Part shown: one piece after another, positions 6,971 to 15,512 of the stretch
Layout: each line of letters starts with the position of its first letter
How positions within the stretch are numbered: the stretch's first letter is position 1
Assembly (NCBI GenBank): GCA_023399155.1
Contig: JAEWQP010000035.1
Coordinates: forward strand, 33,322 to 97,321
DNA from: Verrucomicrobiota bacterium
GTDB lineage: Bacteria > Verrucomicrobiota > Verrucomicrobiia > Opitutales > Opitutaceae
Direction of reading: 5' to 3'
Length of the DNA: 64,000 nt
Program-made: the position numbers and the translations under genes
The notes under the pieces: model-generated
The model's database searches: none
What the model was told of the DNA's origin: nothing
Seen by the model: the letters and a program-made list of their open reading frames with translations, nothing else

Positions 6971-9570
6971 GGCTCGCGGGGAGCCTCCGCCCGTCGTACC
7001 ACCCCGGTGGAGCCGTCCATCTCCAGCCATTCGCCCGTGCGGGCCCACGCGGTCACCCCCGCGATGGAGACGATGGCGGGAATGCCCATCTCACGCGCGA
7101 CGATGGCGGAATGCGAAAGCAGGCTGCCATGCTCGACGAGCAGTCCAGCCGCCGAGGGAAACAGCATGATCCAGCCGGGATCCGTGCGCGGCGCGACCAG
7201 GATTTCGCCGACCTCGATCGCCGCATCGCGCGGATCGGTGATCACGCGCGCCCGTGCGCGCACGATCCCGGGGCAGCAGCCGATGCCCTGCAGCGACTCG
7301 CCGGAGGGCGCTACCGCCGGGGTGTCCGGCTGGAAGGTGTTGCCCAGGTGCACGGCGCCGCGGGTGGAGAACCGGTCGCCAGGCGGAACGCGGTCGCGAA
7401 AGGCGCCAAACTCCTTGCGCCGCAGTGCGCTCAGCGCCGCCAGGTCCGTGCTCGCGGTGGTGCCCTCGACGAACCCAGTCACCTCCTCGACGGTCAGGTA
7501 GAACACATCGCGTGCGTCGCCGAGTCGTCCTGCGGCATGAAGCCGTTTGCCGAGTTCGAGGAAGATGCGACGGACGCGACCAAACAAGCGCGTGCGCTCG
7601 AACCGCAGGTTTTCACGGTCGCGCACGCGAATGCGCGCGTACCCGAGAACCCATGACAGGATAAACCGCCGCAAGGGATGACCCGCGAGAGCCGAGCGCA
7701 CGCGAGTCTCGGCGGCCGCCCGCACGCCCGCCTCGGCGCGGCTTTCGGCGCTGAGGCCTCCGCCGCCGAGGCGGCGCGCGAACTGCCCGACCGAGCGCAG
7801 CAGCGTGAGCGGCTCCTCATGCAGCGTGAGACTCTCGAGCTTCAGCTCCTCCAGGCAGCGGTCGCCAAACTTCTCCAGGTAGGCGCGAAAACGCGCCTGC
7901 AGTTCCGGCATGCGCGCCAGCAGTGCGTCGATCTCGCGCAGGGATCCTTCGCACAACGTCTTCACGGCTGCCGGATCGCCGGCCGCGAGCGCGGCCATTT
8001 CGCGCACGCGCTTCGCAGGCTCGGCGCTGATCATGCCGCCCTCGGCGCACAGGAGGTCGTTCTGCAGGGTCCCGTCGGCATCGCCGCACCACGCGGCGGT
8101 GCGTTTGCGCAGGGATCCATAGAAGATCATTGCGAAGAAGTCATTCACCAGCGGCGCATCCCAGCGAAGCAGGAGCTGGCGCTCGAGGTCGCGGTAATGC
8201 GCCACGAGTTCGTCGGAACGCATCCCCTCCAGCGGAACATCGGGTTGGCGCAAGGCTGCGTCCAGCCGCCGGTAGAAGCGCCGGATCTGCCGCGTGAGCG
8301 TGAGATGGTTGCGCAGCAGACCCACGCATGCGCCCGCGAGCGCGAGGGCATCGCGCACTCGCGCCCAGCGCGTGGCCGGCGTGAGGCGCGCGAGCACCTC
8401 CGGCGGCAGGCCCTCCTTCACGCCCATCATCTGCTCCATGAACCCGCGATTGACCGAGAAACCCGGCAGCAGCGCGAGGAGCCGGTACCAGCTGATCAGG
8501 TTGTAGTAGATCCGTCCCTCGACGAGCCCGAGCATCCGGGGGAACAGGTCGCGGTTGGCCTCGATGCGCTCCGGAGACACGCCCATCAGGCGCGCGAACT
8601 CGCGATAGACCGCCTCGTAGATGCCGCGTGCAAAGGAGAAGGTCAGCGGCGTGGTGATGCCGCTGTAGCTTTCGGCGATATTGGCGTTGTCCCAGAGGTT
8701 GAGTTCACCATCCGGGTCGGGAAGCGAACCCAGCGAGGTGATGGGTCGCGACTGCAGCAGCCAGAGTTTCCCGCCGGCCATCGCCCATTCGATGTCCTGC
8801 GGCCGGCCAAAATGACGCGCCGTGGCGCGCGCCAGCGTCGCCACCGCGACCGCCTCCGCATCGGTGATGGCGGACTGCTCCGCCCGGCCTTCCGCGATCG
8901 GCACGGCGGCCACGCCCTCGCCGGCATCCGGCGCAGCACGATGGGCGGCGCGTTTGTTGGCGGTATGGCGCGACACGACAGCACCGCCGCGGTCGACGAT
9001 GAAGGTGTCGGCGTCGGCCTCGCCCGAGACGAGCGCCGTGCCGAGTCCCAACACCGCGGATACGCAGGCGTGGCCGCGACGGCCGCTGACGGGATCCGCG
9101 CTGAATGCCACGCCGGCCACCTCCGCGTCAACCATGCGCTGCACAAGCACCGCCGGGGTTCGCGGCGCACCCAGGAGTCCGCGCTCACGGCGATACGCCA
9201 GGATGCGATCGCTCGCGCCGGACCGCCGGACCGCGTCGACCTTGTCGCGTAACCGCGCCACGGGTACAAAGAGAAAGCTGTCGAGCTGCCCGGCGAACGA
9301 GTGGTCCACGCCATCCTCGTCGACGGCCGACGAGCGCACGGCGAAGAACTCCGCGCCGGGCGCGACCTCGCGCGCCGTGCGTTCGATCGAGGCCGCAAGC
9401 GCGTTGGTGACGGGACCGGCGCCGTCCGCATCGAGCGCGTCCGGGGTGATCACAAACCACTCCGGAATCGGCAACCCGCTCCGGCCGAGCGCGGCCAGCG
9501 CGCCCGCCTTGCCGCCGAGGCGCACCCCGGGCGGGAGCGGATCGTCGTGCCGGACGATTCCGGAGATCAT
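6967..9570 (-). CDS. PEP-synthase/pyruvate phosphate dikinase-like phosphotransferase
   Basis: This 867-residue protein has the three-part layout of PEP synthase, rifampin phosphotransferase and related dikinases. An N-terminal ATP-grasp domain occupies about residues 1-300 (GGKAGALAALGRSGLP near the start, FAVRSSAVDED, and IEWAMAGGKLWLLQSRPI). A long, less familiar middle region lies at about 310-740. The C-terminal swivelling domain contains LLSHSAIVAREMGIP with the phospho-carrier His at about 820. The family splits ATP to AMP and Pi and passes the beta-phosphate through His to a substrate hydroxyl or enolate. The middle region suggests a substrate other than pyruvate; the PEP-synthase C-terminal TIM barrel is absent. 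ATGA overlaps at both ends place it in the isoprenoid operon, where it may phosphorylate an alcohol intermediate (inference). Confidence 0.8.
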   Translation of the reverse strand: MISGIVRHDDPLPPGVRLGGKAGALAALGRSGLPIPEWFVITPDALDADGAGPVTNALAASIERTAREVAPGAEFFAVRSSAVDEDGVDHSFAGQLDSFLFVPVARLRDKVDAVRRSGASDRILAYRRERGLLGAPRTPAVLVQRMVDAEVAGVAFSADPVSGRRGHACVSAVLGLGTALVSGEADADTFIVDRGGAVVSRHTANKRAAHRAAPDAGEGVAAVPIAEGRAEQSAITDAEAVAVATLARATARHFGRPQDIEWAMAGGKLWLLQSRPITSLGSLPDPDGELNLWDNANIAESYSGITTPLTFSFARGIYEAVYREFARLMGVSPERIEANRDLFPRMLGLVEGRIYYNLISWYRLLALLPGFSVNRGFMEQMMGVKEGLPPEVLARLTPATRWARVRDALALAGACVGLLRNHLTLTRQIRRFYRRLDAALRQPDVPLEGMRSDELVAHYRDLERQLLLRWDAPLVNDFFAMIFYGSLRKRTAAWCGDADGTLQNDLLCAEGGMISAEPAKRVREMAALAAGDPAAVKTLCEGSLREIDALLARMPELQARFRAYLEKFGDRCLEELKLESLTLHEEPLTLLRSVGQFARRLGGGGLSAESRAEAGVRAAAETRVRSALAGHPLRRFILSWVLGYARIRVRDRENLRFERTRLFGRVRRIFLELGKRLHAAGRLGDARDVFYLTVEEVTGFVEGTTASTDLAALSALRRKEFGAFRDRVPPGDRFSTRGAVHLGNTFQPDTPAVAPSGESLQGIGCCPGIVRARARVITDPRDAAIEVGEILVAPRTDPGWIMLFPSAAGLLVEHGSLLSHSAIVAREMGIPAIVSIAGVTAWARTGEWLEMDGSTGVVRRAEAPREP

Positions 9571-10475
9571 GAGGCCAGCCTCCGTAGAACCAGCGGCGCA
9601 ACGGCGATGGTGAGATACAACACGAGGGTCCACACGCCGGAAAACGTCTCGATGCCCCGCGCCAGGCGCCCGCTCGTGCGTCGGAGGAAAGCCACACCCA
9701 GGACGACACCTGCGAGCCAGGCCGTCCCGAGCACGAGCAGCAGCGGCAGGGTGAAGTCGATCTGCCGCGCGGCCACCACGGCACAGGCCAGCGTCGCGGC
9801 CTGCGCGGCGAGCCACGCGGCGACAGCCACGGGGCGGCCCCACAGGAAGCTGTAGGTCTCCACCCCCGTCTCCTCCTGTTCGGGCGCGCGGATCTTGCGC
9901 CCGAGCTCGATCACCACGCCATTGCAGAAGCTTGCGGCCAGGAACCAGAAAAGCCCCGGCGGCATGCCCGCGCCGGCGCGCACCCAGTCACAACCCGTCG
10001 CGAACCAGTCGATCAGCGGCATGATCAGCATGTGGCTGAACAGGTACACGACCGGCCGGGCCTTCAGCCACGCGCGGGCGAAGAACTCGCGGCTCATCAG
10101 CGCGAAGTAGACCCAGATGATCACCAGCAGGCCGATGAGCCGTGCGCCGATGAAGGCGGCCAGCGCCAGCTGTATCAGGCCCAGCACGACGCCGATCCGG
10201 GCGAGTTCCGGCAGGGTCACCAAACCCCGCGGCACGGGCCGGTAGGGGCGAAACCGGGCATCCTCCTCGGCATCCTTGAACTCGTCGGCGATGCGCAGGA
10301 GCAGGAACGACGCGAGTGCGCCCACGAACGCGACGAGGAACGAAACCGCCGACGGCGCCAGCGAGCCGCGCAACTGCGCCGAGAAGCAAACCGCGGAGGC
10401 GCTGAACGCGGCCACCAATGGCCCGTGGGCGAGGATCGGAAAGCGTTCCCGCTGATAAACCCACCAGCGGTTCAT
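9567..10475 (-). CDS. UbiA-family prenyltransferase
   Basis: This 302-residue membrane protein has about eight or nine hydrophobic helices. The first Asp-rich site, RIADEFKDAEED (residues 61-72) followed by RPVPRG, is the Mg-prenyl-diphosphate binding motif of the UbiA superfamily. The second site appears as the variant GRKIRAPEQEETGVETYS. These enzymes attach an isoprenoid chain to an aromatic or other acceptor in the inner membrane. The start at 10475 (MNRWWVYQRERFP) overlaps the HMG-CoA reductase stop by ATGA; the open frame runs another 200 codons upstream but only antisense to or within the reductase gene. Donor chain and acceptor are unknown; no menaquinone or haem genes lie nearby. Confidence 0.85.
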   Translation of the reverse strand: MNRWWVYQRERFPILAHGPLVAAFSASAVCFSAQLRGSLAPSAVSFLVAFVGALASFLLLRIADEFKDAEEDARFRPYRPVPRGLVTLPELARIGVVLGLIQLALAAFIGARLIGLLVIIWVYFALMSREFFARAWLKARPVVYLFSHMLIMPLIDWFATGCDWVRAGAGMPPGLFWFLAASFCNGVVIELGRKIRAPEQEETGVETYSFLWGRPVAVAAWLAAQAATLACAVVAARQIDFTLPLLLVLGTAWLAGVVLGVAFLRRTSGRLARGIETFSGVWTLVLYLTIAVAPLVLRRLAS

Positions 10476-11776
10476 GCCGGCTCGACGTTTCCGGAGGCGG
10501 GTTTCGTGTCCTGCCCGCGCGCGAGACGCGCATGGGCCTGGGTGAACTGATGCGCGCTCAGCGCCGCGATGATCGAAAGTTCGCCCGCGAGCGCCAGCGC
10601 GGCGCACACCTCGGCGAACGCGCGCGCGTGACCCGCGCCGCGCAGACCGAGGATATCCAGGCACGCACTCTGGCTGGGGAGACCGGTGCCACCGCCGACC
10701 GTCCCCACGATCAGGTTCGGGAGTGTCACCGCCGCATAGAGTTCGCCCTCGGCACCGACCTCGAAACGCGTGACTCCCACCGCAGCCTCCGAGACGCACG
10801 CGGCATCCTGTCCGCAGGCGATGAAGAGCGCGGCGAGACCGTTGGCATAGTGTCCCTGCACGCCGATCGCGCCGCTCAATACACCGCCCAGGGCCGACAT
10901 GCGCCAGTAGTCGACCATCTTCTCGGGCGTCGAGTGAAGGTGCCGTGCCACGACGGTGCGGGGGATGCGCACCTCGGCCGACACCTTCCGGCCGCGCACG
11001 CTGAGGAAGGATTGCGCGGTCGCCTTCTTGTCGCCGGACATGTTTCCCTCGACGAAGAAATAGGCCGGTTTGATCGGGCAGCTGGCAGCGACGAAGTCGC
11101 ACACAGCCTGGGTGGCGATCGTCACCATGTTCTGCCCCGACGCGTCACCCGTCGTGAACTCGAGCAGCAGGTAGACATGGTTGCCCTCGACGGTAAACCG
11201 CAGGTCGCGCAAGCGTCCATGGCGCGTCGTCGCCTCGGCGGCGGCGCGCAGGGCGTCGAAATTCGCCAGGCACCACTGCACGAAGTTCCCGACCTCGACG
11301 AGCGTGTGGAACGCGTAGGCCGGCGCGCGACCGACCCCCTCGTTGAGGATCATGGTCGTGCAACCGCCCGCGTGCGTCGCGACGGTGGCGCCGCGGTGGT
11401 AGCTCGCCACCAGCGCCGCCTCGGTCGTGGCGAGCGGAAGATAATAGTCGCCTTGGGCGGCAACGCCGTTGACGCGCAACGGCCCGACCAACCCGACCGG
11501 CACCTTCACCGTGCCGATGAAGTTTTCGATGTTGTGCGCGTAGGCGGCATGCTGGTCGATCGTGGCGGAATCGGCCACCTGCTTCTGCGCCTCCGGCGCA
11601 TGCGTCAGCAGGGCCCAGCGCCGCGCGATGATCCCGGGATCGAGCTGCGTCGAGCCGGGGACGCGCCGCAGTCCGTCATGCTTTTTCGGCGACAACCGCG
11701 CCGCAAACTCCTCCGGCGACAGGGTGGCCGCGAGGGCCTGGACGTGTTTTCGCGCGTCATCTCGCGTCGCGGACAT
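10472..11776 (-). CDS. Hydroxymethylglutaryl-CoA reductase, class I-like
   Basis: This 434-residue protein should reduce HMG-CoA to mevalonate with NAD(P)H. All catalytic positions can be found: Glu119 in TTEAAL, Lys250 in MSGDKKAT, Asp324 in GQDAA, and His415 in FTQAHARL. ENFIGTVKVPVGLVGPL (about 84-100) and GTVGGGTGLPSQ (358-369) are class I signatures; bacterial enzymes are more often class II. It is the first gene of the seven-gene operon. The ATG at 11776 is preferred; a TTG at 11818 is an alternative, and a GGAGGAA sits between them but about 24 bases from the ATG, so the start is not settled. No other mevalonate-pathway gene is visible in the window. Confidence 0.85.
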   Translation of the reverse strand: MSATRDDARKHVQALAATLSPEEFAARLSPKKHDGLRRVPGSTQLDPGIIARRWALLTHAPEAQKQVADSATIDQHAAYAHNIENFIGTVKVPVGLVGPLRVNGVAAQGDYYLPLATTEAALVASYHRGATVATHAGGCTTMILNEGVGRAPAYAFHTLVEVGNFVQWCLANFDALRAAAEATTRHGRLRDLRFTVEGNHVYLLLEFTTGDASGQNMVTIATQAVCDFVAASCPIKPAYFFVEGNMSGDKKATAQSFLSVRGRKVSAEVRIPRTVVARHLHSTPEKMVDYWRMSALGGVLSGAIGVQGHYANGLAALFIACGQDAACVSEAAVGVTRFEVGAEGELYAAVTLPNLIVGTVGGGTGLPSQSACLDILGLRGAGHARAFAEVCAALALAGELSIIAALSAHQFTQAHARLARGQDTKPASGNVEPA

Positions 11777-12119
11777 AGGGGTGCCAAACAGCCAGCCCGG
11801 TTCCTCCCACAGATTCAAGCTTCATGCGATTTTTCGCACAAGGGCCGAAGAGGGAAACACCGCCCACCGTGCGTTGGACCCGGTGCAGCCTCTTTTCAAC
11901 CCGCCCCAGATCCCGACTGACGAAGCGATCCCGCGCCGAAAGGCGAGAGGCAACGCAACCATGTCGACCTCAGGCTCGCCGGCGGCGTCGGATCGTTGCC
12001 TGCGGCCCGGTTTGCGACGCAACCGGGCCCATCTGCTTGAACGATGTCTCCGCCCCGGGGCAGCGCAGAACAGGTTCGAGCCGGCGCGGCGAATCCACCG
12101 CCCCGGGCACGCGTGATCG
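11777..12119. other. Intergenic region upstream of the HMG-CoA reductase operon
   Basis: These 343 bp hold no convincing gene on either strand. The promoter of the seven-gene minus-strand operon should lie here, but I see no clear -35/-10 pair. The next gene upstream is on the same strand. Confidence 0.4.
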
Positions 12120-14291
12120 TCAGTCGGCCGGGAAGTTCTTCACTTCGATCGTCCACTGCGGATCGCGGCTCAGCTCGCTGTCTTCGCCGAGAAACATCGC
12201 GGACGCCTCCTGGTTTCCCTTCAGCTGCCAGTCCAGCCAGGCCAGCGCCACCTTTGTGAACTCCCCGCCGTGCGGCAGATGGTAGGTGCCGCCGTGGCCG
12301 ACGTCGAGGTTGGTCATGACGATCGGTACGTGGTCCACGCGCGCGAAGTCGTCCATGGCATTCGGGTACGCGATGTCAGATGGCCCGCCGATGATGTATA
12401 GGACCGGGCCGTGGTAGTTGAGCAGGTCGGCCTTGGTGACCGACGGCATCACCTTCATGGGGGACGGCGCCGGCAGCACGCCGCTGTTGCACACGAGGGT
12501 GGTGCCGATGCGCGGGTCGCGTGATATCTCGATGGCCTGCAGACCGCCACAGGACATCCCCGCTGCGGCGACCCGCGCCGTGTCGATCCTGCCCGAGAAG
12601 ACGCTCCCGTCGGAACCGTTCTCAGCCAGGATCCAATCCAGCGCCGCGAGCAGCTGGCCGGAGCGCGTGGGTTGCCGCGACGCCTCTCCACGCTCCTGGA
12701 GTTCGCTCAACAGACCGATGCCTAGGACGACGTAGCCGTGCGAGGCGATCTCGTTGAGGAAGTTCTTGTGCTCGAAGGTGGTGTTGGCGCACGCGCCGTT
12801 GGCCCAGAGGACGACCGGCAGCTTCGCGTCACCGGAAAATGGCGACAGGTCGCGCGGGCGATAGATTGTCATCCCGGGAAGGCCCGGGTCCTGCGTGACG
12901 ATGGCCGGATGGGGCCCCGTGCCGCCGTTCTCCAGCACGACCTGGGCAGGCGGCTCGGGCGCGGCTGACGTCGCCGCCCCGACGAGGCGGTAAGCCTGGT
13001 CGAGAAACTTCGGATACACCGGCGCCGCGCCGTACATGTTGATGTAGAACAGCGCGATCAGGTCGTGCGTGGGATCGACGATGTAGCCGGTGCCGAACAT
13101 TCCACCCCAGGCGAAGGCGGAGTCCGACACGGCGGGCACGGGCTTTTTTGCGCGATGCAGCTCGAAACCGAGCCCGAACTGAAAGCCATTCTCCGCGCCG
13201 CTGCTTTCCGGCAGCCGATTGATTGTGGTCATGAGTTCGATCGTCTCCGGTTTGAGGACGCGGTGGCCGTTGAACTCACCCTTGTTGAGCAGCATCTGGC
13301 AGAACCGGGCATAGTCCTCGATCGGCCCGTTTAGGCCGATCGCGCCTTCCGCGTAGGTCTGCTGGGCGCTGACCGTGCCTTCGCTGTAGAGGGTTGAGCC
13401 GGGTTCGAGGCTCCCGTCGACCACGCGGTACGGTTTGACGAACCGCGCCAGGGCCGCGGGCTCGTAGTACCAGTCGGTGTCGTTCATGCCGAGCGGTTGC
13501 AGCACGGTTTCCTTCACATACTCGCGCAACGGCTTTCCCGAGATCCGCTCGATGAGGTAGGCGAGCATGTTCGTACTGATGTGATACTCCCAGCGCGTGC
13601 CCGGGTCAAAGCCCAGCGGATACCGGGCAAGCGCACGCATCTCGTCCTCGAGATACTTTGCATTCAAATCGCCGCCGCCGGTGTGTTGACCCGCAGGCGG
13701 AGGATTCGGGATCGGCCCTCCGAACCCCAAAGGCGCGTCCCCTCCCCGCCCCTCAGCCCGCCGGATGTCACGCACCAGTCCCGCGCCTAGCCCGGAGGTA
13801 TGGCTCATCAGGTGCACGAAGGTCATGGGCGACGTCACCGGCCGCGTCTCGTAGGTGCCGTCGTCATGCACCGCCGTGACCACGCGATCGGGAATCTCCG
13901 GGAAGTACTTCGCCACGGGATCGTCGATCGCCACCAGTCCCTGCTCAACGAGCGTCATGAACGCCACGGTCGTGATCGCCTTCGTCTGGGAGAAGAGCAC
14001 GTAGTAGTCGTCGACCGTTGCGGGTATCCGGTTTTCAACGTCCTTCCATCCAAACGCCTTCCGGTAAACCACGTCGCCTCCGCGCGCAACGAAGCCGGTC
14101 ACGCAATTCACCTTCTGCTCGTCGACGAACGACTGGAGCAGCGCATCCATCTCCGCGACCGCGTTCGGCTCGATGCCCGCCGTCTGAGGATCGACAACGT
14201 GGTTGAAGGCCTGGGCTCCATAGGCGGACGCGCCGAGGACGGAGGCACCGAGCGACAGGGCAAGGACGGAGGCAAGGTGGGATAGCTTCAT
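12120..14291 (-). CDS. Secreted serine beta-lactamase-like hydrolase fused to an alpha/beta hydrolase
   Basis: The 723-residue product begins with a signal peptide (about residues 1-26, ending ASAYGAQA). Residues about 40-430 form a class C beta-lactamase/DD-peptidase-like (serine hydrolase) domain with SQTK at 101-104 as the SxxK nucleophile motif and a YHIS segment at 236-239. From about 455 a second domain looks like a dienelactone hydrolase or PET-hydrolase-type alpha/beta hydrolase: LPVVLWANGA, the nucleophile elbow GMSCGG with Ser580, and a late GHGGTYH. Two serine-hydrolase folds in one exported chain suggest an esterase acting on two linkages, or a nucleophile-rich detoxifying enzyme. 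A MarR regulator lies 106 bp upstream on the same strand and may control it. Confidence 0.8.
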   Translation of the reverse strand: MKLSHLASVLALSLGASVLGASAYGAQAFNHVVDPQTAGIEPNAVAEMDALLQSFVDEQKVNCVTGFVARGGDVVYRKAFGWKDVENRIPATVDDYYVLFSQTKAITTVAFMTLVEQGLVAIDDPVAKYFPEIPDRVVTAVHDDGTYETRPVTSPMTFVHLMSHTSGLGAGLVRDIRRAEGRGGDAPLGFGGPIPNPPPAGQHTGGGDLNAKYLEDEMRALARYPLGFDPGTRWEYHISTNMLAYLIERISGKPLREYVKETVLQPLGMNDTDWYYEPAALARFVKPYRVVDGSLEPGSTLYSEGTVSAQQTYAEGAIGLNGPIEDYARFCQMLLNKGEFNGHRVLKPETIELMTTINRLPESSGAENGFQFGLGFELHRAKKPVPAVSDSAFAWGGMFGTGYIVDPTHDLIALFYINMYGAAPVYPKFLDQAYRLVGAATSAAPEPPAQVVLENGGTGPHPAIVTQDPGLPGMTIYRPRDLSPFSGDAKLPVVLWANGACANTTFEHKNFLNEIASHGYVVLGIGLLSELQERGEASRQPTRSGQLLAALDWILAENGSDGSVFSGRIDTARVAAAGMSCGGLQAIEISRDPRIGTTLVCNSGVLPAPSPMKVMPSVTKADLLNYHGPVLYIIGGPSDIAYPNAMDDFARVDHVPIVMTNLDVGHGGTYHLPHGGEFTKVALAWLDWQLKGNQEASAMFLGEDSELSRDPQWTIEVKNFPAD

Positions 14292-14397
14292 GGAAAGGAT
14301 GGTAGGCGCTGTGGCAGGTGTGACTGGGCGCGGGACTTCGCGCCTCCAAGTGCAACCGGGTCAGGGTTTCGCAAGGGGCGCAGGAGCAATTCGTCAT

Positions 14398-14868
14398 TCA
14401 TGCATCGTGAGCACGGAGATGATCGGTGACACGCGCCATCAGCCGCTGCAGTTCGGCAACTTCGTCTGCCGAAAGCGCCTGACTGAGGACCGCCATCACC
14501 TGGCGATGCCGTTTTTCGAGTTTCGCGCCGAGACGGTTTCCCTTTGCGGTCAGGCGGATGCGCCAGGAGCGGCGATCGTCGGCGTCGCGCGTCCGGTGGA
14601 TGCATCCCTCCCCTTCGAGCGCATCGAGCAGTCCCGTGAGCGTGCCGTTGGGCAGGTGCGTGCGCTCCACCAGACTACAGACAGGGCAGTCATCCTGCTC
14701 GCGCAGCGCATGCACCACGCTCGCCATGCCGGGAGCCTGAGACCTGAGGCCGACGGCACGGAGCGTGCGCTCATTGAATCGGCGAAACGCGAGGCCGACG
14801 CGTGCGAGGCAGAACGGAAGATCTTCGAGGATCGTCCCACCCGAACGTCTCTGCAGGTCTGACGCCAT
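14398..14868 (-). CDS. MarR-family transcriptional regulator
   Basis: This 156-residue protein has the winged-helix layout of MarR: a helical start, then LVERTHLPNGTLTGLLDALEGEGCI as recognition region (about residues 67-91) and the wing RTRDADDRRSWRIRLTAKG (92-110). MarR dimers usually repress neighbouring genes and are released by small aromatic or phenolic ligands or by oxidation; CPVC at 61-64 offers a cysteine pair that could sense redox (inference). The secreted serine hydrolase lies immediately downstream on the same strand and is the likely target. Confidence 0.85.
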   Translation of the reverse strand: MASDLQRRSGGTILEDLPFCLARVGLAFRRFNERTLRAVGLRSQAPGMASVVHALREQDDCPVCSLVERTHLPNGTLTGLLDALEGEGCIHRTRDADDRRSWRIRLTAKGNRLGAKLEKRHRQVMAVLSQALSADEVAELQRLMARVTDHLRAHDA

Positions 14869-14979
14869 TATTACGGACTCGAAATAACCTCTCCAGGCGG
14901 GTCAACTCGAATCCAGCCCACGGTGCGTCGCCGCCTGCCGAGCCGTTTTCCGGATCGCCAGCAAGACGCCGCGGGCGAA

Positions 14980-15393
14980 TCAATTGACCGGCAGACGCGC
15001 GGCCGCCTCAGCCAGAGAGGATTGCACCACGCGCAGCAGTCTCATCGAGGAGGTCCGCCCGCGTTCATTGACTGTGACGACATCGCCAACACTGCAGCCG
15101 AGCAGAGCCGTCCCCAGTTCCGTGAGGACTGAAACGGCGGCATCGGCGTGATGGCTGCGGCCCGGAAGCACGAGCACCACCTCGCGCATCTCGCCGGTGC
15201 GCACGTCCTCGATCAGGACGCTCGAGTCCACGGTGACGACGGTCGATGGGATGCGCGCGTGCGTGGGCACCACGACGGCACGGCCGAGTTCGCCAGCCAG
15301 TCCATGCGTGGTTGCAGAGATTTCCGCCGACGCGACGAGGTCGCGCAGCCGGCTGTGATCGTAGTGGGAAAGGTAGATCGGCGTGTCAGTCAT
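14980..15393 (-). CDS. rnk: Rnk-like nucleoside diphosphate kinase regulator (GreA/GreB-type C-terminal domain)
   Basis: The 137-residue product starts with MTDTPIYLSHYDHSRLRDLV, the short coiled-coil-like N-terminus of Rnk. It continues with a GreA/GreB-type FKBP-fold domain (ELGTALLGCSVGDVVTVNERG near residues 96-116) that binds RNA polymerase. Rnk lacks the long antipausing coiled coil of Gre factors and competes with them for the secondary channel. The ATG at 15393 is used because it precedes the conserved N-terminus; 29 in-frame codons upstream look non-coding. It stands alone between MarR and an aldo/keto reductase-like gene, all on the minus strand. Confidence 0.8.
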   Translation of the reverse strand: MTDTPIYLSHYDHSRLRDLVASAEISATTHGLAGELGRAVVVPTHARIPSTVVTVDSSVLIEDVRTGEMREVVLVLPGRSHHADAAVSVLTELGTALLGCSVGDVVTVNERGRTSSMRLLRVVQSSLAEAAARLPVN

Positions 15394-15512
15394 GGTGTAA
15401 TCTCCGCTTGTCGCGAGTTGCAGGTGATGGTCTCGGGGCCTGGCGTCGTTCGATCCGCCGATGAGAGGCCGATCCGTCACGCGCAGGATCTTCGTGGCTG
15501 TATCTCGGGAGG

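Noticed and set aside
2042..11776. Olefin (OleABCD) biosynthesis cluster
   Set aside because: Only an OleC-like ligase is present; OleA thiolase, OleB and OleD are absent.
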